33,789 nt of DNA from a virus: positions 1 to 33,789 of the IMG/VR virus record IMGVR_UViG_3300027985_000039; one strand, 5' to 3'. Positions within the stretch are counted from its first letter, which is position 1, and every line of letters begins with the position of its first letter. The notes under the pieces were generated by a model, which did no database searches, was not told the DNA's origin, and worked only from the letters and a program-made list of their open reading frames with translations. This document shows, one piece after another, positions 23,338 to 31,526 of this stretch. Made by a program: the position numbers and the translations under genes.

Positions 23338-25729
23338 ATAAGTCTGACTGCCATCCTAGTAAATGAAAATCATATCCAGCATCACCTTCAAACCTATAAG
23401 CCAATGCTTGACCAAATCCTCGAATACGATGCTTTGACATAACTACACGTTGTCCAATAAGCTGCCCATTCTCGTAGACCATATTGTACCTATTAGGCTT
23501 ATATGCTTGGTAGGCAGGACCAAAATCTTTTCCAGCAGATTCATCAGTAGCCCAGTTCCAAATCACCCTAGCATTACAGCTACCGGGATTCGTATATGTT
23601 CTTGTCTCTGAATCAAACCCATCCTCAACTCGTTCAAATGCAGTATGCAAATATGGGAGTTGCTTTTGGTGTCCAATATCCGAGAATAACTGCGGAACAG
23701 TTTCAATAATTCCAATATTAGTTTCGGCATCAGCGGAACTCTTGTTAAAGTCTACAAGAGTATCTGCTTCCATAATGCCAAAACTCCAATCGACGCTATT
23801 TCCATTACGTTTTACAAACACTAATCCAGTATACACCTGATTATCTGATTGTGTTGGAGCAGTATATACGATATCTCCATCGACGATAACAACTTCCCCT
23901 AAAACAGTCACTTCTTCTGTCTGCAACAGATTTACGGCAAATGGGGCCATACTGGAAATAGATACGGATGCTCCGCTAGGATCAGCAGTAAGTTCGTAAG
24001 TATACCATGCTTGCATCTTCGTATCAAAGATTAAAAAATCACGATACTTAATAGGTTGTGTATATTTATTTAGTGTATAGAACCACGATGGAGTATCAAT
24101 ATTTAAACCAAAGATAAGTTGAAATGTGTCCGAATTATACGACACATCTACTGATTGTCTTTGAAATCTAGGAATTGACGTCCAGTAGCTCTTAATCTTA
24201 TCTGAAATAGAAACAATAGTAGGTTTAGCACTAACTTGATCTAGAGTTATAGCATAGATGCCGCCAGACCCAGCATAGACAATAGAATCCTCTACATATG
24301 TCCAACCAAAACGGCTTAAGCATCCGTCATCCGTGATCTTGTTTATACTATACGATGTAGCTTTAAAGTAGTTATCTGCTCCCGATATAAACCAGATACC
24401 ATTAGTAGCTAGAATCAGAATCCCACCCTTATAATCAGCAACCCCAACAATTTCATTAATAGCTGGAATCTTTATTACACCCCCATCAGTATCCACAACA
24501 TCTGGATCATCAGGATTCCTAGGGTCCGCAAAAGTATACATACTGTAGTAGTTGCGTTCATCTTCAATACTCTGGCTAAAATATATAGTATTTGGATTTC
24601 CTGTTGGATTGGCTAACCAAAGTCTTCCGCCAGCCATAGAACCACAAGCATATCCAGAAGGCAGACCATCATTACCAAACCACTCTACCTGCTTCACATT
24701 AGAATAGTACTCCTGATCTGGATCAATTTGGTTATAAGCCTGCCCTTCTGCCCATAATGGATACTTCTGATTTCTATTAATGACATCATCAGAATAGACT
24801 ATACCCACCCCATCTATTGTCTGACCTATTCTAGATTGAACAGCGCGCCAATAATCAACATTAGGGGGCTTATTAACAAGAGTACTAGTATGGGTTACAA
24901 CACACTCATAATCGGTCCATGTAGTGACTTGGGTAAGGAAGCCCTCACCATCCATTTGCCAAACGGTGCTAGGAACACTGACATACTGCCCATCAGCTAA
25001 AGCCCAAGCATCTGGGGCATCTGCTGCTGGAGCTTTCCCTTCAAGAACCCACACATCTTTCCAGTTTGTTCCTTCACCGGGCTCATTTTCAGCTACGGGT
25101 TGGTGTGTAAGAATCGCCCTATAGGTATAATCGTTATGTGTTACACGATCATCTCCTTTTATGGTATTAGTCAAATCTCGTATACGAATACTTTCGGAAT
25201 AGAATGCAAATGCGTCATCAGATTCAATATACTTCAGATACAATAAAGGAAGATAGGGATTTAGCACATAGACGCGTTTTCCATCTGAGACAAACATACT
25301 TTTAACATGTTGATACTTCTTGTTTAACTCATTTGGGAATTGAATACGCTGCCGATAAGACGCTATATTATAAAGAATAGGAAGAGTCTCTTGGTTATAA
25401 ATATATACATACTGCCCAATATGTAGAATCCAAATTCTAAATGCTGTTCCATCATCTTTGATAATTCGTAAATCAGTTGCTGCTGGTGCAGGCTCTACAT
25501 ATGTGCCTGCATACTCTGAGAGATCGGTGCTGTCCGCCATGTATAAATTATCTGAGTTAAGTGCTGGCAGAAAATCAATACCTTTACGTTGGCGAACAGT
25601 ACCTTTCTCAGTAATTTTTACATTCTTTAGGATGCGGGCGTCTTCAGGAGCAGCATTCAAATCACTAGCTTCTGTATTCAATCCGCCTTTGAATGTAAAA
25701 TATGTTGCAGATTGTCGCCGCTCACCCAT
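23318..25729 (-). CDS. Tail nozzle / tail tubular protein B-like, 803 aa
   Basis: Likely the tail nozzle (T7 gp12-like), forming the channel below the adaptor. The N-terminus has FKGGLNTEASDLNAAPED and VRQRKGIDFLP, patterns common in nozzle proteins, followed by a long beta-propeller-like region with Trp/Tyr-rich strands. Length, 803 residues, is close to T7 gp12 (about 794). Start ATG shares a base with the stop of the small upstream gene. Its position between the adaptor and internal virion proteins matches T7-like order. Confidence 0.8.
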   Translation of the reverse strand: MGERRQSATYFTFKGGLNTEASDLNAAPEDARILKNVKITEKGTVRQRKGIDFLPALNSDNLYMADSTDLSEYAGTYVEPAPAATDLRIIKDDGTAFRIWILHIGQYVYIYNQETLPILYNIASYRQRIQFPNELNKKYQHVKSMFVSDGKRVYVLNPYLPLLYLKYIESDDAFAFYSESIRIRDLTNTIKGDDRVTHNDYTYRAILTHQPVAENEPGEGTNWKDVWVLEGKAPAADAPDAWALADGQYVSVPSTVWQMDGEGFLTQVTTWTDYECVVTHTSTLVNKPPNVDYWRAVQSRIGQTIDGVGIVYSDDVINRNQKYPLWAEGQAYNQIDPDQEYYSNVKQVEWFGNDGLPSGYACGSMAGGRLWLANPTGNPNTIYFSQSIEDERNYYSMYTFADPRNPDDPDVVDTDGGVIKIPAINEIVGVADYKGGILILATNGIWFISGADNYFKATSYSINKITDDGCLSRFGWTYVEDSIVYAGSGGIYAITLDQVSAKPTIVSISDKIKSYWTSIPRFQRQSVDVSYNSDTFQLIFGLNIDTPSWFYTLNKYTQPIKYRDFLIFDTKMQAWYTYELTADPSGASVSISSMAPFAVNLLQTEEVTVLGEVVIVDGDIVYTAPTQSDNQVYTGLVFVKRNGNSVDWSFGIMEADTLVDFNKSSADAETNIGIIETVPQLFSDIGHQKQLPYLHTAFERVEDGFDSETRTYTNPGSCNARVIWNWATDESAGKDFGPAYQAYKPNRYNMVYENGQLIGQRVVMSKHRIRGFGQALAYRFEGDAGYDFHLLGWQSDLYVNPRT

Positions 25730-25905
25730 TAGTCTTGTTCCTTCTTAGTTCGTCTACGTTTATTGTAATCCAATTGCTGCGCCACGTATCTTGCCAATGC
25801 TTTTTGTGCCATAATGTATTTCAAATAAATACCCGGCAAATAAACATTCTGATTCAGTCTGACACGAAATCCTCGGTCATGGTTTTCGATTACAGGGAAT
25901 TCCAT
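25729..25905 (-). CDS. Hypothetical basic protein, 58 aa
   Basis: This 58-residue frame fills the gap between the tail adaptor and the nozzle gene. The product begins MEFPVIENHDRGFRVRL and ends in a basic tail (NKRRRTKKEQD). It starts two bases after the adaptor stop (TAATTATGG) and ends with TAATG shared with the nozzle gene. GAGGGT upstream can serve as ribosome binding site. It is not recognised; a small tail-assembly factor is possible because of its position. Confidence 0.7.
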   Translation of the reverse strand: MEFPVIENHDRGFRVRLNQNVYLPGIYLKYIMAQKALARYVAQQLDYNKRRRTKKEQD

Positions 25906-25907
25906 AA

Positions 25908-26654
25908 TTAACCCTCAATTACACGATTAGTGGCCGTCTCTGATCTAGTGACAGAAACATTCTTACGACCATAATTAATTTTATCACCGGGCTTATTCTC
26001 TTTATTTACACGTTGGGCCCACCGTTTTGCCTTAGCTAGCCCTTTGATGTACTTTGTTCCATATGCTCTAGCAGCAATCTCATCTCCTTTTTGGGTTCTA
26101 AATGCTTCTTCCAAGACCCCGTACAAGAGCACGGTATGGAGAGGATGTGGTAAGCTTGGGATATCGTCATTCTCAATTGGCGCTGTAGGAGCACTAGCAG
26201 CCCATACATCAGTGAGAGCGCTAACAAGATTCCCGTCATAAGCATCAAAGATAATGTGTTCATCATCATAGGAAGACCAATATTTAGGATTACGATCATT
26301 ATAAGCGCCAGCCGTGTCCACATTGTCATCGTCAGAGTTCCTTTTCGCTAAATGCTCTCGCATACGCTCAGGACTCATCCAGTACACAGGCTCTTTATCA
26401 TAATAGATAATATCACTCAGAAGCTGTTCTACACCATCAGGCAACTTCATCAAATTATCAGTAGTGGTGGCTTCTAATTGAATAGAGCTACGCTTATGAT
26501 ACCACGGAAAATCTTCGATGATCGCGTCATATACGGTTTGTACTAGATTAGCTATCTCCTCAGCTTCAATAGTTTCATCAATAGATGTAACGGAATCTCC
26601 ATTGGTAGCGGACAATACTCGTTGCACTATTTGCAAATATGTGAGATTAGCCAT
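25908..26654 (-). CDS. Head-to-tail adaptor / tail tubular protein A-like, 248 aa
   Basis: Probable adaptor ring protein joining portal to the tail nozzle (T7 gp11/P22 gp4-like). It begins with a helix bearing YLQIVQRVLSATNGD, then IANLVQTVYDAIIEDFPW, a pattern typical of these proteins, followed by a beta region and another helical section (LPHPLHTVLLYGVLEEAF). At 248 residues it is a little longer than T7 gp11 (196). It follows the head-fibre-like gene by one base and is followed by tail genes, consistent with the role. Confidence 0.8.
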   Translation of the reverse strand: MANLTYLQIVQRVLSATNGDSVTSIDETIEAEEIANLVQTVYDAIIEDFPWYHKRSSIQLEATTTDNLMKLPDGVEQLLSDIIYYDKEPVYWMSPERMREHLAKRNSDDDNVDTAGAYNDRNPKYWSSYDDEHIIFDAYDGNLVSALTDVWAASAPTAPIENDDIPSLPHPLHTVLLYGVLEEAFRTQKGDEIAARAYGTKYIKGLAKAKRWAQRVNKENKPGDKINYGRKNVSVTRSETATNRVIEG

Positions 26655-26655
26655 G

Positions 26656-27243
26656 TTATTCTTCTTTCATAAGAACTACATTAATACCAGCTTCAACCAC
26701 AGTGAGATTAACTGCTTTATCCGCAGCTACAAACAAGGACACGGTGTCTCCTGCAATCAATGGTCTAAAAATGGACATTGATACAGAGCCCACATCCCCA
26801 GCATTACCAGATAATCGCAATGCTCTACGCACCGACATATGATCATTTGTATCATCCCAAGAGAATCTAAATGCCGCTAGTGTAGTCAATACACTCATCT
26901 TAAATGAAAGCCATACATTAAGGCGATAAGTTCCGGTCACTGGTATAATTAGTTTATCATTCGTGGCATCGAAGGTCATATTATTGATTTCGCCAACTGT
27001 CCAAATGCCAGAATCTACTTTTACATAATCTGTTGCAGTATTCAATGTAGCATCAGAAGCTGCGCTTAATGCTTGAATAGTAGAATTATTTATTACCTCC
27101 ATCTCGCCAAATACTGAACCTCCCGGCAGTTTCCAGTCGCCACTTCCTAATCCATCTGCAATATAAACATGTCCTTCATCTGCAGAAGAGACACCTTTAG
27201 GTTCATGGATTTGCGGATCAGTAATAGATACGTGTTCGGCCAT
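26656..27243 (-). CDS. Head fibre/decoration-like protein with C1q-like jelly roll, 195 aa
   Basis: A 195-residue virion protein. The N-terminal part (ITDPQIHEPKGVSSADEG, then HVYIADGLGSGDW) is a pattern I associate with small phage capsid fibre proteins. The C-terminal 130 residues look like a C1q/TNF-type beta sandwich (TGTYRLNVWLSF...LIAGDTVSLFV), which usually trimerises. It could decorate the head or form a short appendage. It is the first gene after the internal terminator, so its level may be lower than that of the capsid. Confidence 0.65.
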   Translation of the reverse strand: MAEHVSITDPQIHEPKGVSSADEGHVYIADGLGSGDWKLPGGSVFGEMEVINNSTIQALSAASDATLNTATDYVKVDSGIWTVGEINNMTFDATNDKLIIPVTGTYRLNVWLSFKMSVLTTLAAFRFSWDDTNDHMSVRRALRLSGNAGDVGSVSMSIFRPLIAGDTVSLFVAADKAVNLTVVEAGINVVLMKEE

Positions 27244-27253
27244 AATATCCCCA

Positions 27254-27288
27254 GAAGAAAAAGGGGGAGCAAGTTACCCTACTCCCCC
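27254..27288 (-). terminator. Rho-independent terminator inside the structural operon
   Basis: On the - strand GGGGGAG (27288-27282) pairs with CTCCCCC (27269-27263), a 7-bp G+C stem with a 12-base loop, followed by TTTTTCTTC (27262-27254). It lies between the capsid module and the head-fibre/tail genes. Partial read-through would set the ratio of capsid to tail transcripts, like the T7 late terminator behind its capsid gene. Confidence 0.88.
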
Positions 27289-27296
27289 ATAATTAA

Positions 27297-27719
27297 TTAA
27301 CCCTGTACTGCGAAGTACAATGTGCCGGCACAAATGCCGCCAGCTTGTGCCACTGTAACCGTAATCAAATCGCCCTTATCTGCATACAAGTTTGCGGCAG
27401 TTGCAGACAAACTCCCAGTAAGGTCGTATACAATATCAGCAACAGTGGTAATATCAGTAGCTGCGAGCATAGACGCATCACTATTACTGTTATTTACAAC
27501 AGTTACATCAGTTGTAGCGGCACCGATGGCATCTACCAATTGCATAGAAACCAATTTGCCGTCAGCCGGTGCAGAAACATATACGACAGCAGAAGTAGAA
27601 GCATTTCCAAAACTCAAGGGAATTGCCTGTACTCGATCCATCATATTATCCATACTATCGAACGATGTGTCTACAGATACACCCTCATAGCGAGAAACAC
27701 CATTAATCGTATCAGCCAT
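27297..27719 (-). CDS. Small virion/decoration-like protein, 140 aa
   Basis: A 140-residue beta-rich protein, Ala/Val/Thr-rich, without cysteine-rich or catalytic motifs. It begins MADTINGVSRYEGVSVDTSF. Gene order directly after the major capsid and tRNA genes and right before the terminator suggests an abundant head protein, such as a decoration or cement protein. GGGGAG about 10 bases before the ATG is a good ribosome binding site. No family is recognised with confidence. Confidence 0.65.
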   Translation of the reverse strand: MADTINGVSRYEGVSVDTSFDSMDNMMDRVQAIPLSFGNASTSAVVYVSAPADGKLVSMQLVDAIGAATTDVTVVNNSNSDASMLAATDITTVADIVYDLTGSLSATAANLYADKGDLITVTVAQAGGICAGTLYFAVQG

Positions 27720-27746
27720 TATTTAATCTCCCCAATTCATTTAAAA

Positions 27747-27822
27747 TGGAGCCCATCCTAGGAATCGAACCCAGCTCTGTAGTTTACAAGACTACTGTAT
27801 CACCACTAAATACTTGACGGGC
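27747..27822 (-). tRNA. tRNA-Thr (anticodon UGU), CCA encoded
   Basis: A complete cloverleaf on the - strand, 76 bases. Acceptor stem GCCCGTC/GATGGGC (7 bp with one G-U), D stem GTAT/ATAC, anticodon stem GTAGT/ACTAC with loop CTTGTAA giving anticodon TGT, variable loop AGAG, T stem CTGGG/CCTAG with canonical loop TTCGATT, discriminator T and an encoded CCA. It reads ACA codons. Position 8 is A where U is nearly universal, a deviation. It lies 7 bases behind the capsid stop and 27 bases before the next start, so it is probably cut from the late mRNA. Confidence 0.93.
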
Positions 27823-27829
27823 TAGTTAA

Positions 27830-28741
27830 TTACGCGGTCAGCAGAGTAACCAAAGTTTCAGGACGATACAGACCAAGCCCGTAACGAGAAGTCACATGGT
27901 AGATATCACGTTTCTTTTCCCAATCACGAGACATTTCGACTTCAGGAGCCAGTCTCATAGCGCCGATAAAGGTATCGGGAGTCATGAAGATATTACCGAT
28001 CAAAGCACCACCGGCTACATGATCCAAAGCAGTAGCTTCATCCAGCATGTTCGACTCATAGAAGTCAAAGCCCAGATAACGCCCAATAAACTTAGTCCCA
28101 CCAAAACCCTCTTTAAGATTAGACTGCGGTCCATAAACATCCTGACGAATAACATTGTCAATCTGCACAAGCTGATACGAAACCGTAGGATCAACAATTG
28201 CGATACGACCATTCTTCGGAGCAAACGCTTTATCCAAAGACAGTTTAGCCTGAGCAATGTCTTTCAGAGTAATGGCATTGGATGTGCCAGTAGCGACAAA
28301 ACGATGGGGCTGCCCATTAATCGTATTTGCATCATTGGAAGTCTGTTTCTTGTGGAGTTGGAAAATATCATACTCCAGACGTTCTTTGATAGCCCGCTGC
28401 ACCTGCTCAGGAAATTTAGAAGTAAGCAGTTCCATATAGTAGATATCCTGCTTCAGTTTATCTACAACAGCAATACCAGACTGCACATATTTATCAATGG
28501 TAAGATTAAACTCACCAACAGTGGGATCATCTACAGTAATAACAGTATTCTCTTCGTAATCACGAGTAGACATAGATGCCAGAGTAGGGATATTAAGCTG
28601 GTCGCCATCAGGAAATTCCGTGATCCACGACATCAACTCCTGCCCCATAAGTTCTTCTTGCAGTTCCTCTTGGATCATTTTTGCCCAAACTTCAGAGCGA
28701 ACTACTGTATTATTTACATCCCATGCTTTAGTCAACGACAT
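27830..28741 (-). CDS. Major capsid protein
   Basis: The main head protein, probably HK97-fold, 303 aa. The order scaffold, this gene, then tail genes, the strong ribosome binding site (AAGGAG 8 bases before the ATG), and typical capsid features support it: a helical N-arm, central VVDKLKQDIYYMELLTSKF spine-helix-like stretch, GRIAIVDPTVSYQL segment, and a C-terminal RYGLGLYRPETLVTL that is frequent at capsid C-termini. It begins 14 bases after the scaffold gene. An open reading frame on the opposite strand covers it but is an artefact. Confidence 0.9.
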   Translation of the reverse strand: MSLTKAWDVNNTVVRSEVWAKMIQEELQEELMGQELMSWITEFPDGDQLNIPTLASMSTRDYEENTVITVDDPTVGEFNLTIDKYVQSGIAVVDKLKQDIYYMELLTSKFPEQVQRAIKERLEYDIFQLHKKQTSNDANTINGQPHRFVATGTSNAITLKDIAQAKLSLDKAFAPKNGRIAIVDPTVSYQLVQIDNVIRQDVYGPQSNLKEGFGGTKFIGRYLGFDFYESNMLDEATALDHVAGGALIGNIFMTPDTFIGAMRLAPEVEMSRDWEKKRDIYHVTSRYGLGLYRPETLVTLLTA

Positions 28742-28755
28742 AATTTATTCTCCTT

Positions 28756-29553
28756 TTACTTCCAAAAATTTGGGTTAGCCGCAGCAGCTTGATGAATTTT
28801 CAATTGAAAACTACGGCTTTTATAGAGTTCTGGATTTTCTTTCTTAATCAACTTTACTTTTTCCCAAGTCAATTGTCCAGTATCAGCAGCGACAGCACCC
28901 ACATTAAGTTTTGTCCCACCAGTACCGGGCATTGGGTTATCCAATTTAACTTGGCTTTTCAGAAAATGCACGACACCTTCTGGATCAATCGAGCCCAACT
29001 CATTAATAATTTTTTCTCGCTCTGAAGACTGCCCAACATACTGCAGAATAGCCCTCTTAGCATTTGCCTCAGAACCAAATCCACCTTCTGCTGCCAGCAA
29101 CTTAAAGGCTTTGTCTTGATTTTGCTGATAAGTAGCCCGCACTTCATTATCTTTGTCGTGTTGGCGCTGTGCATCAAGAGCCTGCTGAATGAGCTTCTGG
29201 ATATCTTCCTGAGTATGTTTTGGGGAGTCGTCCCCTTTTGCTGGTGTAGTAGACGGGTCAACGAGCAGCGCCATAAGATCATCTAGCTTTTTAGACTCAC
29301 CAAGTTTAGTTTTCAACACTTCAATATCGCTACGCTGTCCTTGATTTTCCAATTTCAGTGTTCCGATAAAAGTGTCTTGGTGTGCAGTCTTTTTAGCTAA
29401 TGCTTTTAGTGCGTCTTCTGCGTTTTGATACCGTTTACCTTCACCAATGTTTGCTTCTGCAAAGGCAGCATAGTCGAACTGGTCTGTTCCTTGATCTGCC
29501 AATTGTCCTGTGGTGTCATCTGACACTTCTTGCCCAAGTACGTTATGACTCAT
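28756..29553 (-). CDS. Scaffolding protein
   Basis: Probable capsid assembly scaffold, 265 aa: highly charged, Gln/Lys/Asp-rich and helical, with coiled coils around residues 60-95 and 115-150, an acidic N-terminus (EVSDDTTGQLADQ) and a basic C-terminus (IHQAAAANPNFWK), the usual place for capsid contact. It lies directly before the capsid gene. Overlaps the small upstream gene by 11 bases. It has no protease motif, so head maturation is likely to be without scaffold cleavage by this protein. Confidence 0.85.
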   Translation of the reverse strand: MSHNVLGQEVSDDTTGQLADQGTDQFDYAAFAEANIGEGKRYQNAEDALKALAKKTAHQDTFIGTLKLENQGQRSDIEVLKTKLGESKKLDDLMALLVDPSTTPAKGDDSPKHTQEDIQKLIQQALDAQRQHDKDNEVRATYQQNQDKAFKLLAAEGGFGSEANAKRAILQYVGQSSEREKIINELGSIDPEGVVHFLKSQVKLDNPMPGTGGTKLNVGAVAADTGQLTWEKVKLIKKENPELYKSRSFQLKIHQAAAANPNFWK

Positions 29554-29806
29554 CCGAGTCCTCCTCTGTGATTAATTCTAACAACCAACGAAGCTCTTTA
29601 TTCCTTCCGTCAAGGAATGGCCTCTTTACACTATACATTGGATCATCCATTATATCTTCTCGTAATCCAGTTTCTTTCATTCTGCGCTGGATTACTTTAG
29701 ACAAACCATCTAGGATGATCTTATCAGCAGCTATCGCTCGTATAAAAGCATCATAGTCTGTATCACCTAATAGTTTACGCAGGTATATTTTCTTGTTGTC
29801 CCGCAT
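29543..29806 (-). CDS. Hypothetical protein between portal and scaffold, 87 aa
   Basis: A helical, charged 87-residue protein beginning MRDNKKIYLRKLLGDTDYDAF and ending in an acidic tail (LITEEDSDES). It overlaps the portal gene by 32 bases and the scaffold gene by 11, so it belongs to the head-assembly operon. No known family is recognised. A small protein in this position often assists portal or scaffold assembly, but that is inference. Confidence 0.75.
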   Translation of the reverse strand: MRDNKKIYLRKLLGDTDYDAFIRAIAADKIILDGLSKVIQRRMKETGLREDIMDDPMYSVKRPFLDGRNKELRWLLELITEEDSDES

Positions 29807-31526
29807 TCTGCATCTCCGCCCCTTGTCCTAGAGCCTGTTGAAGTTGTTGCGCAAGTTGCTGAATCTGCATCTGGTCTAGCACACCCAAGCCTTGTCCAAC
29901 AATACCATACTTCTCAAAACCTAGTTCTTCTTCAAGTGCTTTAGCCGCATTGAGTCCAGATACGTGCGGAGACATGCTTGGCGAAGAAGTAAGTTGTAGA
30001 AATGTTTGTAGTTCCTGAAGACGTTTCATACGAGCAGCAAAGTGTTTAGCTCCTACAGGACGCAGTTTACCAGAAGCAACTACATCCTCTCGTGTGATTT
30101 CTGTTAGAGTGAGTGCTCTAGTATCATCATTAAACACACGAGCAACATCGACTACATCCAAATTACGAATGGTAATCTCAAACATCAAATTCAACAGATG
30201 AGCAATAAGTTCTTCAAAACGATTTAATTTGCTCTGAAATACTCGATCTGCTCCCTGCTGAAGCACATTAATTTCAAAGGCTGTTTTTTCTCCGGGAGTT
30301 CTAAAGCCCATCATTTCTCTAGGAGAACCCGCCATTTGTTCCATCAATCCATGATAAATTGCAATCTCTGTGTTAGCTTGAAGAACTGTAGCATCAGGGC
30401 GAATAACGTCTACATCACCATCTACCCCAACAAAAACTTGCGCTCCCGGACCCCACTCAAAGGGCTCTACCTCATCACCTTTAATCTTAATTACTGGATG
30501 CACAATCTGGTCAAAAGTATCAGCTTTCAGATTCTCAAGATGGTCACACCTATACTGCATCCCGACTAGATTATCAAGTGGACCTTGAGCATAGAGATTA
30601 TCAGGAAGTACACGCCAACCCACATGACCAAAAGGTTTCTTCCCACTCCATGTTGGCATTGGTATATCAGCTAATACGAAAGCGCGTTCTGCTACAATGA
30701 TACAACGATTCTTAAGAACTTCTCCAGTCTCACGAATAAAGAGATCACCATAGAACTCTAGAAGCTCTACATACTGAGAATCAAAATAATCACCATATGA
30801 TTGAAATCCATCAATCTCATATCCAGATTGGCGATAGAACTCCGTCCAGTCTAGTCTGTCTCCTCTACGGAGTTTGATGGTGCTATCTACTGCTACAGGG
30901 TCATAGGGAACTAAAGGAGCTGTATCGTTATGCTCCAGCAAATCGCTTAATGTGATATAGCGTCTACGAATAAATGGTGAGTCATCAAATGATGGTGCTT
31001 GCTTATCAATTACACAATCTAAGGGTGAAATCCTAACGGCTTTAGGACCAACATAAACTGTCGTAGCCTCTTTTGTGCGAGGATCAATAGCTTTTGTATG
31101 CACCCAATCTACACCAACAAAAGCATTCCCATACATAACCCAATCATTAACAAGTGTCTCGACAACACCTCGAAATCCGCCAGCTAGAAGTTTAGTGCCC
31201 AAGTAAGCTTCAATTAGATTTCCCTTTTCGTGAGATTCAGCATCTGAACCTTCCCAGACAAACCAATCGTCTGCCGGCATCAATGCCGCAATATAGAATG
31301 CTTGAAGATTATCTGCTATCTGTGTCAACTTAGGAATAGTAGTTTTATTCTTCCAAGGAAGAGAACCAACCTCTGTGTCTTCTGTTGATGTAGCAGTAAC
31401 ATATCTTCTGGCTTCCATTCCCTTTTCAAGCCAACGTTGTCGTTCATTTGATAATCGTTGCCAAGTATCATCAATGACCTTGGCTTTATCTTGCCGAGGA
31501 TCGGTTAGCTCTACAGTTGTGGACAT
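29775..31526 (-). CDS. Portal (head-to-tail connector) protein
   Basis: Portal protein through which DNA enters and leaves the head, 583 aa, close to T7 gp8 (536) in length. The N-terminal half has the pattern SLPWKNKTTIPKLTQIADN with DDWFVWEG, and a mid region GFRTPGEKTAFEINVLQQGA (with TAFEI) shared by podovirus portals; the C-terminal part is Gln-rich (LQQALGQG...). It lies directly downstream of terminase, sharing TAATG. It is followed by scaffold and capsid, as expected. Confidence 0.88.
   Translation of the reverse strand: MSTTVELTDPRQDKAKVIDDTWQRLSNERQRWLEKGMEARRYVTATSTEDTEVGSLPWKNKTTIPKLTQIADNLQAFYIAALMPADDWFVWEGSDAESHEKGNLIEAYLGTKLLAGGFRGVVETLVNDWVMYGNAFVGVDWVHTKAIDPRTKEATTVYVGPKAVRISPLDCVIDKQAPSFDDSPFIRRRYITLSDLLEHNDTAPLVPYDPVAVDSTIKLRRGDRLDWTEFYRQSGYEIDGFQSYGDYFDSQYVELLEFYGDLFIRETGEVLKNRCIIVAERAFVLADIPMPTWSGKKPFGHVGWRVLPDNLYAQGPLDNLVGMQYRCDHLENLKADTFDQIVHPVIKIKGDEVEPFEWGPGAQVFVGVDGDVDVIRPDATVLQANTEIAIYHGLMEQMAGSPREMMGFRTPGEKTAFEINVLQQGADRVFQSKLNRFEELIAHLLNLMFEITIRNLDVVDVARVFNDDTRALTLTEITREDVVASGKLRPVGAKHFAARMKRLQELQTFLQLTSSPSMSPHVSGLNAAKALEEELGFEKYGIVGQGLGVLDQMQIQQLAQQLQQALGQGAEMQNAGQQENIPA

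Noticed and set aside
27747-27830. Prophage attachment site at the tRNA gene
   Set aside because: The tRNA is complete and inside the late operon, and there is no integrase or repressor in the window.
27896-28792. 298-codon + strand open frame
   Set aside because: It is antisense to the major capsid gene, has no ribosome binding site and shows low-complexity, shadow-like composition; a by-product of capsid codon use.
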